From: Bacteroidales bacterium UBA5349
GTDB taxonomy: Bacteria > Bacteroidota > Bacteroidia > Bacteroidales > Tenuifilaceae
Length of the DNA: 64,000 bases
Reading direction: 5' to 3'
Assembly: GCA_002410065.1 (NCBI GenBank)
Contig: DHQB01000007.1
Coordinates: 1 to 64,000, forward strand
Part shown: piece by piece, positions 36,087 through 44,693 of the stretch
How the letters are laid out: each line of letters begins with the position of its first letter
Numbering within the stretch: the first letter of the stretch is position 1
Program-made: the position numbers and the translations under genes
Notes under the pieces: model-generated
The model's database searches: none
The model's input: the letters and a program-made list of their open reading frames with translations, nothing else
Told to the model about the DNA's origin: nothing

Positions 36087-36702
36087 ATTTGTGCGTTTGA
36101 AAAACAATTATTGGCCCTGGCTTAAACACTATTTCAAACCAATCACCTAAACTCTCATTTAAAGTGCCCATCCAAAGCTCTTTGAGTTCCTTCTTATATA
36201 TTGAATACTTTAAATTATGTGTAGTTAGCTTAGTAGAATTATTAAACGAGAAGATTGAAACCTGTTGCCCTTTAAAACTATTAATCATTTTGCCACTCTG
36301 AATCGGGGCAAATATTCCATAATCGGTTACCATATCAACATCAATACCCAATTTTATATAGCTTGGAAGTAACCCTATATTGCCCAAAGTATGATCATCG
36401 CGCATGCCGGTTCCGGCTAATATTGAAATCCTTTTATAGCCTCCCTCCTTGCACCAATGGATGGCCTTAGTTAAATCGTTTGTATTCTGATCGGGATTAA
36501 AGAATAGCCTATTCTTGAACTTCACTTTTAACTCGTCGGTAACCGAGTCCAAATCGCCTACAATGGCTGTTGGTTCAAGCCCATATTTAAGAAGGTTTGA
36601 AGTAGAACCATCGCAACACACAATACGCGAAGCGTTTTTTAACACCTCAAGTGGGACTGTGTGTGTGGGGAAACGACCGTTGGCAAGGATTACTGTATGC
36701 AT
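36085..36702 (-). CDS. thiN: Thiamine diphosphokinase
   Basis: 205 residues. TPK-family motifs are all present: ANGRFP (about 7-12), CCDGST (29-34), GDLDS (49-53), DQNTNDLTKA (71-80) and GTGMRDDHTLGN (97-108). It transfers pyrophosphate from ATP to thiamine, giving thiamine diphosphate, the cofactor sensed by the riboswitch at the head of this operon. Third gene after the TonB receptor and PnuT; its ATG immediately adjoins a GGTTNA repeat array. Cytoplasmic. It completes a salvage route from external thiamine without any thi biosynthesis gene here. Confidence 0.92.
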   Translation of the reverse strand: MHTVILANGRFPTHTVPLEVLKNASRIVCCDGSTSNLLKYGLEPTAIVGDLDSVTDELKVKFKNRLFFNPDQNTNDLTKAIHWCKEGGYKRISILAGTGMRDDHTLGNIGLLPSYIKLGIDVDMVTDYGIFAPIQSGKMINSFKGQQVSIFSFNNSTKLTTHNLKYSIYKKELKELWMGTLNESLGDWFEIVFKPGPIIVFQTHK

Positions 36703-36760
36703 TTGAGGTTAAGGTTAAGGTTAAGGCTTAGGTTGAGGTTGAGGTTGAGGTTGAGGTTGA
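36703..36760 (+). repeat. Hexanucleotide repeat array GGTTGA/GGTTAA within the thiamine operon
   Basis: Ten tandem 6-bp units (the first incomplete): three GGTTAA, one GGCTTA, then five GGTTGA. On the - strand five units are translated as the (Ser-Thr)5 tail of PnuT, one supplies the stop codon region, and the rest fill the 25-nt spacer before the thiN start codon. Confidence 0.88.
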
Positions 36761-37333
36761 GATATAATGTTTTTTCCACTGTAAATATCCCACAATACTC
36801 ATAGTAAAGTAGAAGAAAAACAGCACTGAGGTTGGGTAAAGTCCCTTGTAAATATATAACCCCAGTGATACTGCATTAATTATCATCCACAGCCACCACA
36901 TATCTATAATTTTACGAGCAAGCATCCATGTTGCAGTAATGCTCAGTGCTGTTGTAAAAGCATCGCCATAGGGAACTGGTGAGTCTGTAAAATTAATCAA
37001 CACATAAACTAGCAATACAAATATAGCAACAGTTATGGCCAAAAGAATAATTGCCAATCCAGATTTCAGTCGAATAATTGGAATCCCTTCTGACTTTCCT
37101 CCTGCTCCGTGTAACCAATGCCACCAACCATATACACTAACCGCTAGGTAGTAGAACTGTAAACTCATATCAGCATAAAACTTTGTATCAAAAAAGATAT
37201 AGATGTATAGAGCCGAAGTAATAATTCCCACAGGCCACAGCCAGATATTCTGCTTAATCTCTAGGTATAAAAAAACTAATCCAGTAATTGCGCCAATAAT
37301 CTCAATGTAATGTGTTTGTATCCAGTCAATCAT
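36728..37333 (-). CDS. pnuT: PnuC-family thiamine transporter (PnuT type)
   Basis: 201 residues, about seven transmembrane helices, with the PnuC-family core WPVGIITSALYIYIFFDTKFYADM (about 33-56) and VYGWWHWLHG (about 68-77). PnuC paralogues located in TPP-riboswitch operons with a TonB receptor and TPK import thiamine (PnuT), and this gene sits exactly there, so thiamine rather than nicotinamide riboside is inferred. The last ten residues are alternating Ser-Thr, encoded by five copies of a hexamer; homologues are expected to stop before this tail. Confidence 0.88.
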   Translation of the reverse strand: MIDWIQTHYIEIIGAITGLVFLYLEIKQNIWLWPVGIITSALYIYIFFDTKFYADMSLQFYYLAVSVYGWWHWLHGAGGKSEGIPIIRLKSGLAIILLAITVAIFVLLVYVLINFTDSPVPYGDAFTTALSITATWMLARKIIDMWWLWMIINAVSLGLYIYKGLYPTSVLFFFYFTMSIVGYLQWKKHYISTSTSTSTST

Positions 37334-37425
37334 GCAAATTAATTATAAGAATAAAATTGAAGGGAGTTTTATACTTTACCATCAAATTAAACAAAATATC
37401 TAACCCATGTTATTAACATGCTACG

Positions 37426-39879
37426 CTAAAAATCAACGGCCAATCGTCCCATAAAATTGATTCCTGCTTGAGGGAAAAATCCATCCTCTCGTGCTTCGGG
37501 GCTTCCATCGTTAAACTCAGCACGCCATACCCAACCATTGGCAATATAATCGGAATTAAATAGGTTGTTTACAAACAGTTGAATACTTATGCCTTTTGTG
37601 CCCTTAACCTTTAATTTATAACCAACCTTGAGGTCGTTTACAAAATAAGCATCTAGCTTACGTGTTTTATTGCTTGTATTGTCAATATACTGTGAACCAA
37701 CATACTTTGAAGTGATTGTGAAATCTAAATCCTTAATAGGCATTACCCTAATTTGGCTTGATGCAACTATGGGTGGTGAAAATGAGATGTCGGTGCTACC
37801 TAATTCAGTCCTCTTTTGTTCAATAAAATTCCAATTAATATCGTCATCGTATAATTCAACATACTCAACAAAGTTATCTATCTTATTCTCACTTAATGTA
37901 AAATTAGCATCCCACCTTAGCCATTTTGCAATAATTAGCCCCGACGAAATTTCAATACCCATCCGATAACTCTTTTCAACATTGGTCATTAGCGGGTAAC
38001 CGCTATCGCTCAGTTTTCCGGTTAACACTAACTGATCATTATAATCCATGTAAAAAAGATTTGCTCCAAATGAAAATTTTTGAAATTTCAGATTATACCC
38101 CAACTCGTAATCGATAAGTTGCTCATACTTTGGTGTATTATTTTCACCAAATTTCATTGCATCCTTAATATCTGCACGACTTGGTTCACGGTGTGCAGTT
38201 GCAATAGAGAAAAAAACCTCATGATTTGGAGCAAACTGGTAGAATACTCCCGCTTTAGGGTTGAAAAATTTCCAATTGTGATCTTGATTAATCAATTGCA
38301 AATCGTCGTCGGAGCCAGTTAGGGCATAGGATATTCCCCGATACTGAACATCGCCAAAAAGCGAAAGGTTATCAATTATCTGGTAGGTCGATTTTAAAAA
38401 AAAGTTAAAGTCTTGCTTATCGCCAGCATTACGGTACCATTCATAATTACTTGGAATACCCATGTTTACACTTGTCCATAAAATATTTCCAAAGTGATTG
38501 TTATTATATTGATTCCAACCACCACCAAGAATTGTATTAAGTGCTCTCTGTTTGTAGTTAAGCGAAAACGACACCCCATAAAAATCATTTTTAAGTAATT
38601 TCTGCCTAACCATATCAACCTTCTTAATAGTTTCTCCATCTACAATAAATGGGTCTATTCCATAATCATTAAGTTTACGGCCTCGCTTGTACTGCTCATA
38701 ATAACCATCACCAGTAATCCAAAATCCTGTAAGATTTAATGATAAGTTCGCCATTAGCTGATGGCTATAAATTAGGTGATAATGATTTTGTATGTAATTA
38801 TCTGATTCATTGGGATGGAATTGCCCAATACCGTTCACATCATCACCCATATATCCAGCAGGATTGTATCGCCTATTGCTCTCGAGCATATAACTAGGTG
38901 TGCCTTCCCAGGTAATTCCGGTGTGCTGTACTCCATGTATAAAGTTAACCCTCAGTAAACTCTTCTCAGTATGCAAAGCACCTGTTAGGAATAGGGATTC
39001 GTGGTCGGACCAGCCCCTGTCAATATAGCCATCGGATTTAACCACAGAATAGCGCGACTCGAAGCTGAAAATATTGTTAACCAATCCTGTACCTGCTTTA
39101 ATTGATGTTTTAAAGGTATTGAATGAGCCAGCCATAACATCGCCACTGGCAAATGGCTCAGGAGTGAGCGTAGATGTTTGAAAGTTTACCGTTGCACCAA
39201 ATGCTCCTGCCCCTTGGGTAGAAGTTCCTATGCCTCGTTGAACCTGAATATTATCGACAGAGTTGGCAAAATCGGGCATATTGACCCAGAAAACGCTTTG
39301 TGATTCAGGATCGTTAAGCGGAACACCATTAACCGTAACATTAATCCGACTCATATCTGTTCCGCGAATACGGAAAGAAGAATTACCCACACCCGTTCCG
39401 CCTTCGGAAATAGCCACCACCGATGGTACCATTTGGAGCAGGTAAGGAATATCAAATCCCGATTTTAGTTTCTTTAACTCTTCGGCATTAATTGTGGTTT
39501 GCGCAATGGGCATTTGACTGCTGGCACGAGTTGCACTTACCACAACCTCCTCTCCCATTATACTCTGATGCTCAAGGGAAAAATTAATTCTTGTATCCTC
39601 ATTTAGAACAATATTTATGCTTTGTTTGGCAAATCCCATAAACGAAGCAGTTATGGTATAATCGCCAGGATTGCGAAGAGTAAGCGAATAATCGCCATTA
39701 AGGGTTGTTGATGAACCTAAAAGCGAGTTCTCAACAATAACTACTGCACCAACCAATGGTTGTCCGTCTGCGTCAACCACCTTACCTGTAATTTTAAAAC
39801 CAATCCCAGAATCGGTAGGTGATGCAATTGATAAAAAGAATAACATTAAAAAATACAACAAAAATAATAACTTTTTCAT
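37426..39879 (-). CDS. TonB-dependent outer-membrane receptor for thiamine
   Basis: 817 residues. A signal peptide (about 1-20) precedes a carboxypeptidase-regulatory-like beta domain (ITGKVVDADGQPLVGAVV, continuing to about 110). Next come a plug domain (VVSATRA, then FRIRGTDMSRINVTVNGVPLNDPESQ near 170-195, and VQRGIGTSTQG) and a 22-strand barrel ending in an aromatic residue (LAVDF). First gene of the TPP-riboswitch operon, followed by pnuT and thiN, so it should carry thiamine or a derivative across the outer membrane (the OMR1-type receptor described for Bacteroidota thiamine operons). Specificity is inferred from the riboswitch. Confidence 0.9.
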   Translation of the reverse strand: MKKLLFLLYFLMLFFLSIASPTDSGIGFKITGKVVDADGQPLVGAVVIVENSLLGSSTTLNGDYSLTLRNPGDYTITASFMGFAKQSINIVLNEDTRINFSLEHQSIMGEEVVVSATRASSQMPIAQTTINAEELKKLKSGFDIPYLLQMVPSVVAISEGGTGVGNSSFRIRGTDMSRINVTVNGVPLNDPESQSVFWVNMPDFANSVDNIQVQRGIGTSTQGAGAFGATVNFQTSTLTPEPFASGDVMAGSFNTFKTSIKAGTGLVNNIFSFESRYSVVKSDGYIDRGWSDHESLFLTGALHTEKSLLRVNFIHGVQHTGITWEGTPSYMLESNRRYNPAGYMGDDVNGIGQFHPNESDNYIQNHYHLIYSHQLMANLSLNLTGFWITGDGYYEQYKRGRKLNDYGIDPFIVDGETIKKVDMVRQKLLKNDFYGVSFSLNYKQRALNTILGGGWNQYNNNHFGNILWTSVNMGIPSNYEWYRNAGDKQDFNFFLKSTYQIIDNLSLFGDVQYRGISYALTGSDDDLQLINQDHNWKFFNPKAGVFYQFAPNHEVFFSIATAHREPSRADIKDAMKFGENNTPKYEQLIDYELGYNLKFQKFSFGANLFYMDYNDQLVLTGKLSDSGYPLMTNVEKSYRMGIEISSGLIIAKWLRWDANFTLSENKIDNFVEYVELYDDDINWNFIEQKRTELGSTDISFSPPIVASSQIRVMPIKDLDFTITSKYVGSQYIDNTSNKTRKLDAYFVNDLKVGYKLKVKGTKGISIQLFVNNLFNSDYIANGWVWRAEFNDGSPEAREDGFFPQAGINFMGRLAVDF

Positions 39880-39992
39880 TTTTAAACCTTAAAGTGATTT
39901 GTAATCATTCATTTAATAGTTAACCACTAATCAATGGCACCATTAACTTAAATTAAAGGGGTAAATATGAAAAAGGCTGAATTAGTTGAACT

Positions 39993-40071
39993 CTTTTCCT
40001 ATCGCCGGCATTACCCGGATCAGGTTCAAAGGGTGTGATCTCAGCCCGTTGTATTAAGGCACCCCTAAAAG
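39993..40071 (-). promoter_or_regulatory. TPP (THI-box) riboswitch
   Basis: The - strand carries the TPP aptamer core in order: GGGGTGCC, GGGCTGAGA (CTGAGA at 40044-40039), GAACCTGATCCGGGTAATGC and CCGGCGATAGG, closed by a P1 stem of CTTTT (40071-40067) with AAAAG (39997-39993). The loop regions match known THI elements. It lies 114 nt upstream of the TonB receptor start. No U-tract terminator is evident in the leader, so the output may be translational. Confidence 0.95.
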
Positions 40072-40083
40072 TAAATAGTTAGG

Positions 40084-40091
40084 CAAAGGTA
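40084..40091 (-). promoter_or_regulatory. -7 promoter element of the thiamine operon
   Basis: On the - strand TACCTTTG matches TAnnTTTG, placing the transcription start roughly 6 nt before the riboswitch P1 stem. The upstream -33 region is T-rich without a clear TTG. Confidence 0.6.
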
Positions 40092-40339
40092 AGGCTTAAA
40101 AATGAAAATAAAAAAAAAAGAAAAGAAGGAAATGAGAATCTATTGAAAACAATTAAATTTTCTCAACCTCTAGATTATTTACTAAGAATGTATTCGACAC
40201 TTGGCATCTGACGATATTAAACATATAGAGTAAACTGCAACACATTGATAATATGACTACTAAAAAAACAAAAAAAGAACCAAAAGTTTGTTTGCTGTTT
40301 TAAATAATTATAGCCGTTATATTATTTAATGGGAACTAT
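40092..40339. other. Intergenic region upstream of the thiamine operon
   Basis: About 250 bp of A/T-rich DNA between the riboswitch promoter and the terminator of the C69 peptidase gene. It includes an A-rich run near 40108-40130; no gene or RNA recognised. Confidence 0.5.
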
Positions 40340-40403
40340 GTAAAACAATTAAGCATGGTATAAATTTGAACCTATAAACGGTTTAAATTTATGCCATGCT
40401 TAA
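40340..40403 (-). terminator. Long-stem terminator after the C69 peptidase gene
   Basis: 24-nt arms (40349-40372 and 40380-40403) pair fully when two G-U pairs are allowed, around a 7-nt loop, 14 nt after the peptidase stop. A short T-rich stretch follows on the - strand (TTGTTTTA). Confidence 0.75.
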
Positions 40404-40417
40404 AGTGGGACTATCTA

Positions 40418-42151
40418 TTACCGCTGATTTGGCACAAGAAACTGATCGCCCGTTTCCTCAATAAGAATCTTTTTCCAGTTTTCTGGATACTCTGGATGTT
40501 TTGGATTTAATGGAAATCCCCATTGATTCCGCAGAAACTCGCCATCCTTTTCCTGCTTAACGTTACCATCAAGGTACTTAACCAGAAGGAAATTCCCCAG
40601 ATTACGCCACTCGTTTACCAATTGGTTAGCAGTATTATGCGAAAAATCGGTAAGGTAATTTGCTGCTAATTCAGGGTTCGTTTTATAAAGCACCATGGCC
40701 GCAGCATCAATAGCAGGAACCATCGCTTCGTATCTATCGCGAAGTTCGTTTTGCTTTTTTCTGATATCAACAATTGCCCTATCGTAAAAAAGGTATGCAA
40801 AATGGGATACGCGCTGAAACACCCAGAATGCCGACGTTTCACTATAGGTTAAAAAATCGCCATTATCCTCAGAGTGAGTAAACGGAACATGAGTCATACC
40901 AGCATAAAAAGGAGCATGAACTGAGAGGTTTGCATCATCTAACCCATACCAAAAAATTCCTCCAATGGCATTGGGTAGCCAATTGCGCATTTGTGCAACC
41001 CACGAGAAAGCTGTTTGCTGAGTTGCAGTAGTGCGCTCGTGGAAATAATTTTTCCCTTCGTATTTCCATGTCATTGGTCGCCAGCGATACGGTAGGCCAT
41101 GAGGGCCAGCACCAAAATCTTTAGACATATCCAATTCTGTTCCCTGAAGATGATTTCCCTTAAACTCCATTAAATCTCGGGGGGTTAGCTTTCTATTAGG
41201 CTTAATCCAAAGAGGCATTTTGGGGCCTTGAGCCATGCCTGTGGCATAATCCCAATACTCGCTCATGTTATCATTAACCTGATTGAACATAGCCCAAACA
41301 CGGAGTTCGCAAAAACGAGCAGCACCAAAGTCGAGGGGAGCGTAAACATCAGAGAAACTAAAATCAGAATCATTGCCCTCATAAAACCCTTTGCTCCTGG
41401 CAAAAGAAACAACATCATGTGAATAAGCTACCTCAACCTCTGGGTTAAAAATCTGGTTAAGATTTTTTGAACTGATGGATTTACTGCTCTCATTCTCCTT
41501 TGGGAAAGTAGTAATCCTTGCCTGATTGGCGTGTGCGCTAATGTAACCATCGGGTATGCGCATGGCAACCCAAACAGCACCCTTGTTTGCATTGTAGGTC
41601 TTCTTTGTTTTCTTATCAATTTTCATATCCATCCCTTTGCCTATAATCTCTAGAATCCAAACCTCGTTAGGATCAGCAATGGAATACGACTGACCAGAAC
41701 TGAAGTAACCAAATTGCTCTACAAGCTCAACCATTACCTTAATGGCTTCACGAGCAGTTTTACCACGTTGTAGGCCAAGGAACATAATACTCCCCCAATC
41801 AATTACGCCCGTAGTATCAGATAGTTCTCTTCCACCAAATGTGCTCTCACCAACGGCCACTTGATGCTCATTCATAAAACCAATTACCTGATGTGTTACA
41901 TTTGGATAAGGAATCTGACCCAATGGTCGGTTAGAACTTCTATCGTATATGGTTTGCATTGATCCAACTGGCCAAGTGGCTCTTGGAAAAAAGTAAAGTT
42001 GCCCGTATCGAACGTGTGAATCGCCAGCATAGGAGATCATAGATGACCCATCGGCAGAAGCGCCCTTGCTTACCAAATAGCTTGTACAAGCAAACAATGA
42101 TTGAGCACCTGCAAAACCGATCAGAACAAGTGTTAAAAAGAATGATTTCAT
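40418..42151 (-). CDS. C69-family dipeptidase, exported
   Basis: About 577 residues from the ATG at 42151, chosen because it starts a signal peptide (MKSFFLTLVLIGF); an ATG at 42205 adds 18 residues of no signal-like character. Cleavage after SLFA would expose Cys22 (CTSYLV) as the N-terminal nucleophile required of this Ntn-hydrolase family. Other family segments include SGQSYSIADPNEVWILEIIGKG and GAVWVAMRIPDGYISAHANQARI. It is longer than lactobacillary PepD (about 470), as usual for Bacteroidota members. Role: dipeptide hydrolysis in the periplasm or outside. Single gene with its own terminator. Confidence 0.88.
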   Translation of the reverse strand: MKSFFLTLVLIGFAGAQSLFACTSYLVSKGASADGSSMISYAGDSHVRYGQLYFFPRATWPVGSMQTIYDRSSNRPLGQIPYPNVTHQVIGFMNEHQVAVGESTFGGRELSDTTGVIDWGSIMFLGLQRGKTAREAIKVMVELVEQFGYFSSGQSYSIADPNEVWILEIIGKGMDMKIDKKTKKTYNANKGAVWVAMRIPDGYISAHANQARITTFPKENESSKSISSKNLNQIFNPEVEVAYSHDVVSFARSKGFYEGNDSDFSFSDVYAPLDFGAARFCELRVWAMFNQVNDNMSEYWDYATGMAQGPKMPLWIKPNRKLTPRDLMEFKGNHLQGTELDMSKDFGAGPHGLPYRWRPMTWKYEGKNYFHERTTATQQTAFSWVAQMRNWLPNAIGGIFWYGLDDANLSVHAPFYAGMTHVPFTHSEDNGDFLTYSETSAFWVFQRVSHFAYLFYDRAIVDIRKKQNELRDRYEAMVPAIDAAAMVLYKTNPELAANYLTDFSHNTANQLVNEWRNLGNFLLVKYLDGNVKQEKDGEFLRNQWGFPLNPKHPEYPENWKKILIEETGDQFLVPNQR

Positions 42152-42267
42152 AAGTATATTAGTTTTTTGTTTTCGCAACGACAAATATATACAAAGAGAA
42201 CACAATTATAAAAAAACATGTTGAAGTAGTTGATTGTGACCAAAATAATGTTGTTTAAAACACATGC

Positions 42268-42302
42268 TAAATAAAAAGGGCTATCCTACCACGGATAGCC
42301 CT
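42268..42302 (-). terminator. Terminator after the OsmC gene
   Basis: Perfect 10-bp stem (AGGGCTATCC / GGATAGCCCT, 42277-42286 and 42293-42302), 6-nt loop, then TTTTTA on the - strand. Confidence 0.9.
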
Positions 42303-42324
42303 AAAACCTAACCTAACCTAAACC
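42303..42324 (-). repeat. Degenerate GGTTA-type repeat at the 3' end of the OsmC gene
   Basis: On the - strand, directly after the stop codon, the sequence reads GGTTTA GGTTA GGTTA GGTTTT. It resembles the hexamer arrays at 30201 and 36703 but with 5-7 nt units. Confidence 0.6.
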
Positions 42325-42771
42325 TTATACTGCCTGCAGGCAGCAAACTTCAGCCTTCAAAACTGAGTTGTTTGCCATATTATCTGCAATTGGGCACCTA
42401 ACCTCTATCTCGTGTAAGAAAGCAATCTTTTCTGCATCGGTCATGTCTGCATCTATCTTAACCAGCGAACGAATTTCGGTAAAACCTGACCGACCTTCCT
42501 TTGTCTTTCCCATCAGAAAATCCTTGTCAATATCTCCTTCTACCTCAACTTGCATTCCACGTAACGATATTTTACGCTGCATTGCAACAATTCTTCCTAT
42601 TGCACAAATACATGCAGGAAGTGATGCTAAAAATACTTCTAGTGGATTTGGTCCCTCATCGGTACCACCAGCCATTTTGGGCTGATCGATAACAAATGGA
42701 TGTGAACAACCTATTTCGGTGCGGAAACCGCTACCCATGTTTGCATTTACTTTTATTGTTGAAATTGCCAT
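42325..42771 (-). CDS. OsmC/Ohr-family protein
   Basis: 148 residues with the OsmC fold. It has the conserved peroxidatic-region Cys in LASLPACICAIG (Cys54 or Cys56) and the second Cys in VRCPIADN (Cys126). The central helix and VEVEGD strand pattern are typical of the YhfA/general OsmC branch rather than Ohr. Members reduce organic hydroperoxides with these cysteines, although not all branches do so. Cytoplasmic. Single gene with a strong terminator. Confidence 0.88.
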   Translation of the reverse strand: MAISTIKVNANMGSGFRTEIGCSHPFVIDQPKMAGGTDEGPNPLEVFLASLPACICAIGRIVAMQRKISLRGMQVEVEGDIDKDFLMGKTKEGRSGFTEIRSLVKIDADMTDAEKIAFLHEIEVRCPIADNMANNSVLKAEVCCLQAV

Positions 42772-43106
42772 AGCTAAAAATATTATTTGTTATTAGTTTC
42801 ACAATGATAAACGTAAAAGTTACTCTTTTGTTTTCATATATCTAGATAGGTGTCTATATTTATTTATGCATTAATATTGATTACCTGTTAATTAAAAAAT
42901 ATAAATGAAGTAAAACCATGTTTTATAGCTTAAATATATTTTAATTAGGCCCAACTTTATTCTAAAAAAAGAGATTTTAAGTAAGTGTTTATTAAAAACT
43001 AAACCCCCTATCAAGATATAGGCTTGCCAAGTGATACAATTTTTGTAATTTGGTTTGGAGAAACCATAAAGATTTATGCACTAAACAATAAGCAAACCAG
43101 CCCGTT
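42772..43106. other. Divergent intergenic region, OsmC gene / malic enzyme gene
   Basis: 335 bp of A/T-rich DNA with no gene. The only promoter-like arrangement is TTG (43023-43025) followed after 19 nt by TAATTTGG, one mismatch from TAnnTTTG, ahead of the malic enzyme gene. Confidence 0.45.
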
Positions 43107-44564
43107 ATGGAAAAAATAAGCGTTAAACTTGAAAACCTAGGGAAAATATTTCCCGATAATTGGAATCAGGAACAAATAGCCAAAGGGAAAACCACCTTTT
43201 TGAAACGTCTCTCAGAGTTAACACATAAGCATTATAGTGGAAAAATTCAGGTTGTCCCAAAGGTTCCAGTTCCTGGATTTAATTGGTTTAACGTATGGTA
43301 CACCCCTGGGGTATCCAAGGTGTCAACAACAATTCGCGATAATAACGATGCTTCGTTTGAACTATCCAACCGAGGCAATCTGGTTGCTATTGTTAGCGAC
43401 TCAACCCGAGTTCTTGGAGATGGTGATTGCACCCCCTCTGGTGGATTGGGAGTTATGGAGGGAAAGGCCTTTTTAATGAAGTACCTTGGCGGAGTAGATG
43501 CCGTTGCTCTGTGCATTGATAGTAAAGGGTCCGATGGTAAGAACGATCCACAAAAAATTATTGATTTTGTAAAAATGTGTCAGCACAGCTTTGGCGCTGT
43601 AAACCTTGAGGATATTTCGCAACCTAACTGCTTTAAAGTGCTTGATGTACTGCGTGAGGAGTGTAATATTCCTGTTTGGCACGATGATGCACAAGGAACA
43701 GCCTGTGTAACATTAGCCGGGCTCATTAACGCACTTAAACTTGCAGGGAAAAAGATGAGCGATGCAAAAATTGTTTTTTATGGTGCAGGGGCATCAAACA
43801 CAACCATAGCTAGGCTAATTATTGCTGACGGAGGCAATCCAAATAATATGATAATGTTCGATAGCAAAAGTTCTCTACATGTTGGCAGAGATGATATAAA
43901 GGAAGATAAGCGTTTTTACAGAAAATGGGAACTTTGCCAAACCACAAACCCAAATAAAGTTTTAACAATAGAAGAGGCCATGCAGGATGCTGATGTTTTA
44001 ATATCATTATCGACCCCTGGCCCAGATACAGTGAAAAAAGAATGGGTTAGCAAAATGGCTAAAAAATCAATTGTTTTTGTTTGTGCTAACCCAGTTCCCG
44101 AAATATACCCATACGCAGCAAAAGAGGCTGGGGCATATATTGTAGCCACAGGCAGAGGCGATTTCCCAAACCAAGTTAACAACTCATTGGGTTTCCCCGG
44201 AATACTTAAGGGAGCGCTAATGGTAAGGGCGCAAAAAATTACCGACAGCATGGCCATTGCTGCTGCACACTCATTGGCAAATTATGCAGAAAAAAGGGGG
44301 ATAAATCCAGAAAACATTACCCCAAGCATGGATGAGGCCGATGTTTTTCCAGTTGAGGCAGCTGACGTTGCCATGCAAGCCATTAAGGATGGAGTTGCTC
44401 GTCGGAAAATTACATGGGATGAAGCCTACGAAATTGCAAAGAGGGATATTGAGTATTCCCGCTCATTAACCAATACTCTTTGCAAAGAGGGTTTTATAAA
44501 TGATCCTCCTCAGGAAATGTTGCAGGATGCACTAGACTATGCAATAAAGGAAATTGAAGAATAG
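43107..44564 (+). CDS. NAD(P)-dependent malic enzyme
   Basis: 485 residues, bacterial-type malic enzyme. N-terminal malic domain motifs: YTPGVSKV (about 66-73), SDSTRVLGDGDCTPSGGLGVMEGKA (about 97-121, Lys in EGK), EDISQPNCFKVL (metal/substrate) and WHDDAQGTA (about 193-201). The Rossmann domain starts at KIVFYGAGASNTTIARL (about 223-239). It oxidatively decarboxylates malate to pyruvate, making NAD(P)H. The longer, somewhat divergent N-terminus distinguishes it from MaeB; no phosphotransacetylase domain is attached. Cofactor preference cannot be told from sequence by eye. Confidence 0.9.
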   Translation: MEKISVKLENLGKIFPDNWNQEQIAKGKTTFLKRLSELTHKHYSGKIQVVPKVPVPGFNWFNVWYTPGVSKVSTTIRDNNDASFELSNRGNLVAIVSDSTRVLGDGDCTPSGGLGVMEGKAFLMKYLGGVDAVALCIDSKGSDGKNDPQKIIDFVKMCQHSFGAVNLEDISQPNCFKVLDVLREECNIPVWHDDAQGTACVTLAGLINALKLAGKKMSDAKIVFYGAGASNTTIARLIIADGGNPNNMIMFDSKSSLHVGRDDIKEDKRFYRKWELCQTTNPNKVLTIEEAMQDADVLISLSTPGPDTVKKEWVSKMAKKSIVFVCANPVPEIYPYAAKEAGAYIVATGRGDFPNQVNNSLGFPGILKGALMVRAQKITDSMAIAAAHSLANYAEKRGINPENITPSMDEADVFPVEAADVAMQAIKDGVARRKITWDEAYEIAKRDIEYSRSLTNTLCKEGFINDPPQEMLQDALDYAIKEIEE

Positions 44565-44573
44565 TTAAAAAGA

Positions 44574-44612
44574 TTGGGGTTTCCGTTTCAGAAAAGGGCA
44601 ACCCCAATTTAC
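44574..44612 (+). terminator. Probable terminator after the malic enzyme gene
   Basis: 9-bp stem ATTGGGGTT / AACCCCAAT (44574-44582 and 44601-44609), 18-nt loop, weak T tail; begins 9 nt after the stop codon. Confidence 0.5.
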
Positions 44613-44693
44613 GTTTCGTCAATATTTTTTTACAGCATAATCGCTGTGAAAAAGGCTGTTCTATCTGAAATATCTAATTTATTCTGCTCGGGC

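Noticed and set aside
37406..37420. CATGTTATTAACATG hairpin after the TonB receptor stop
   Set aside because: Short A/T-rich stem with no T tract inside an operon; too weak to list as a terminator.
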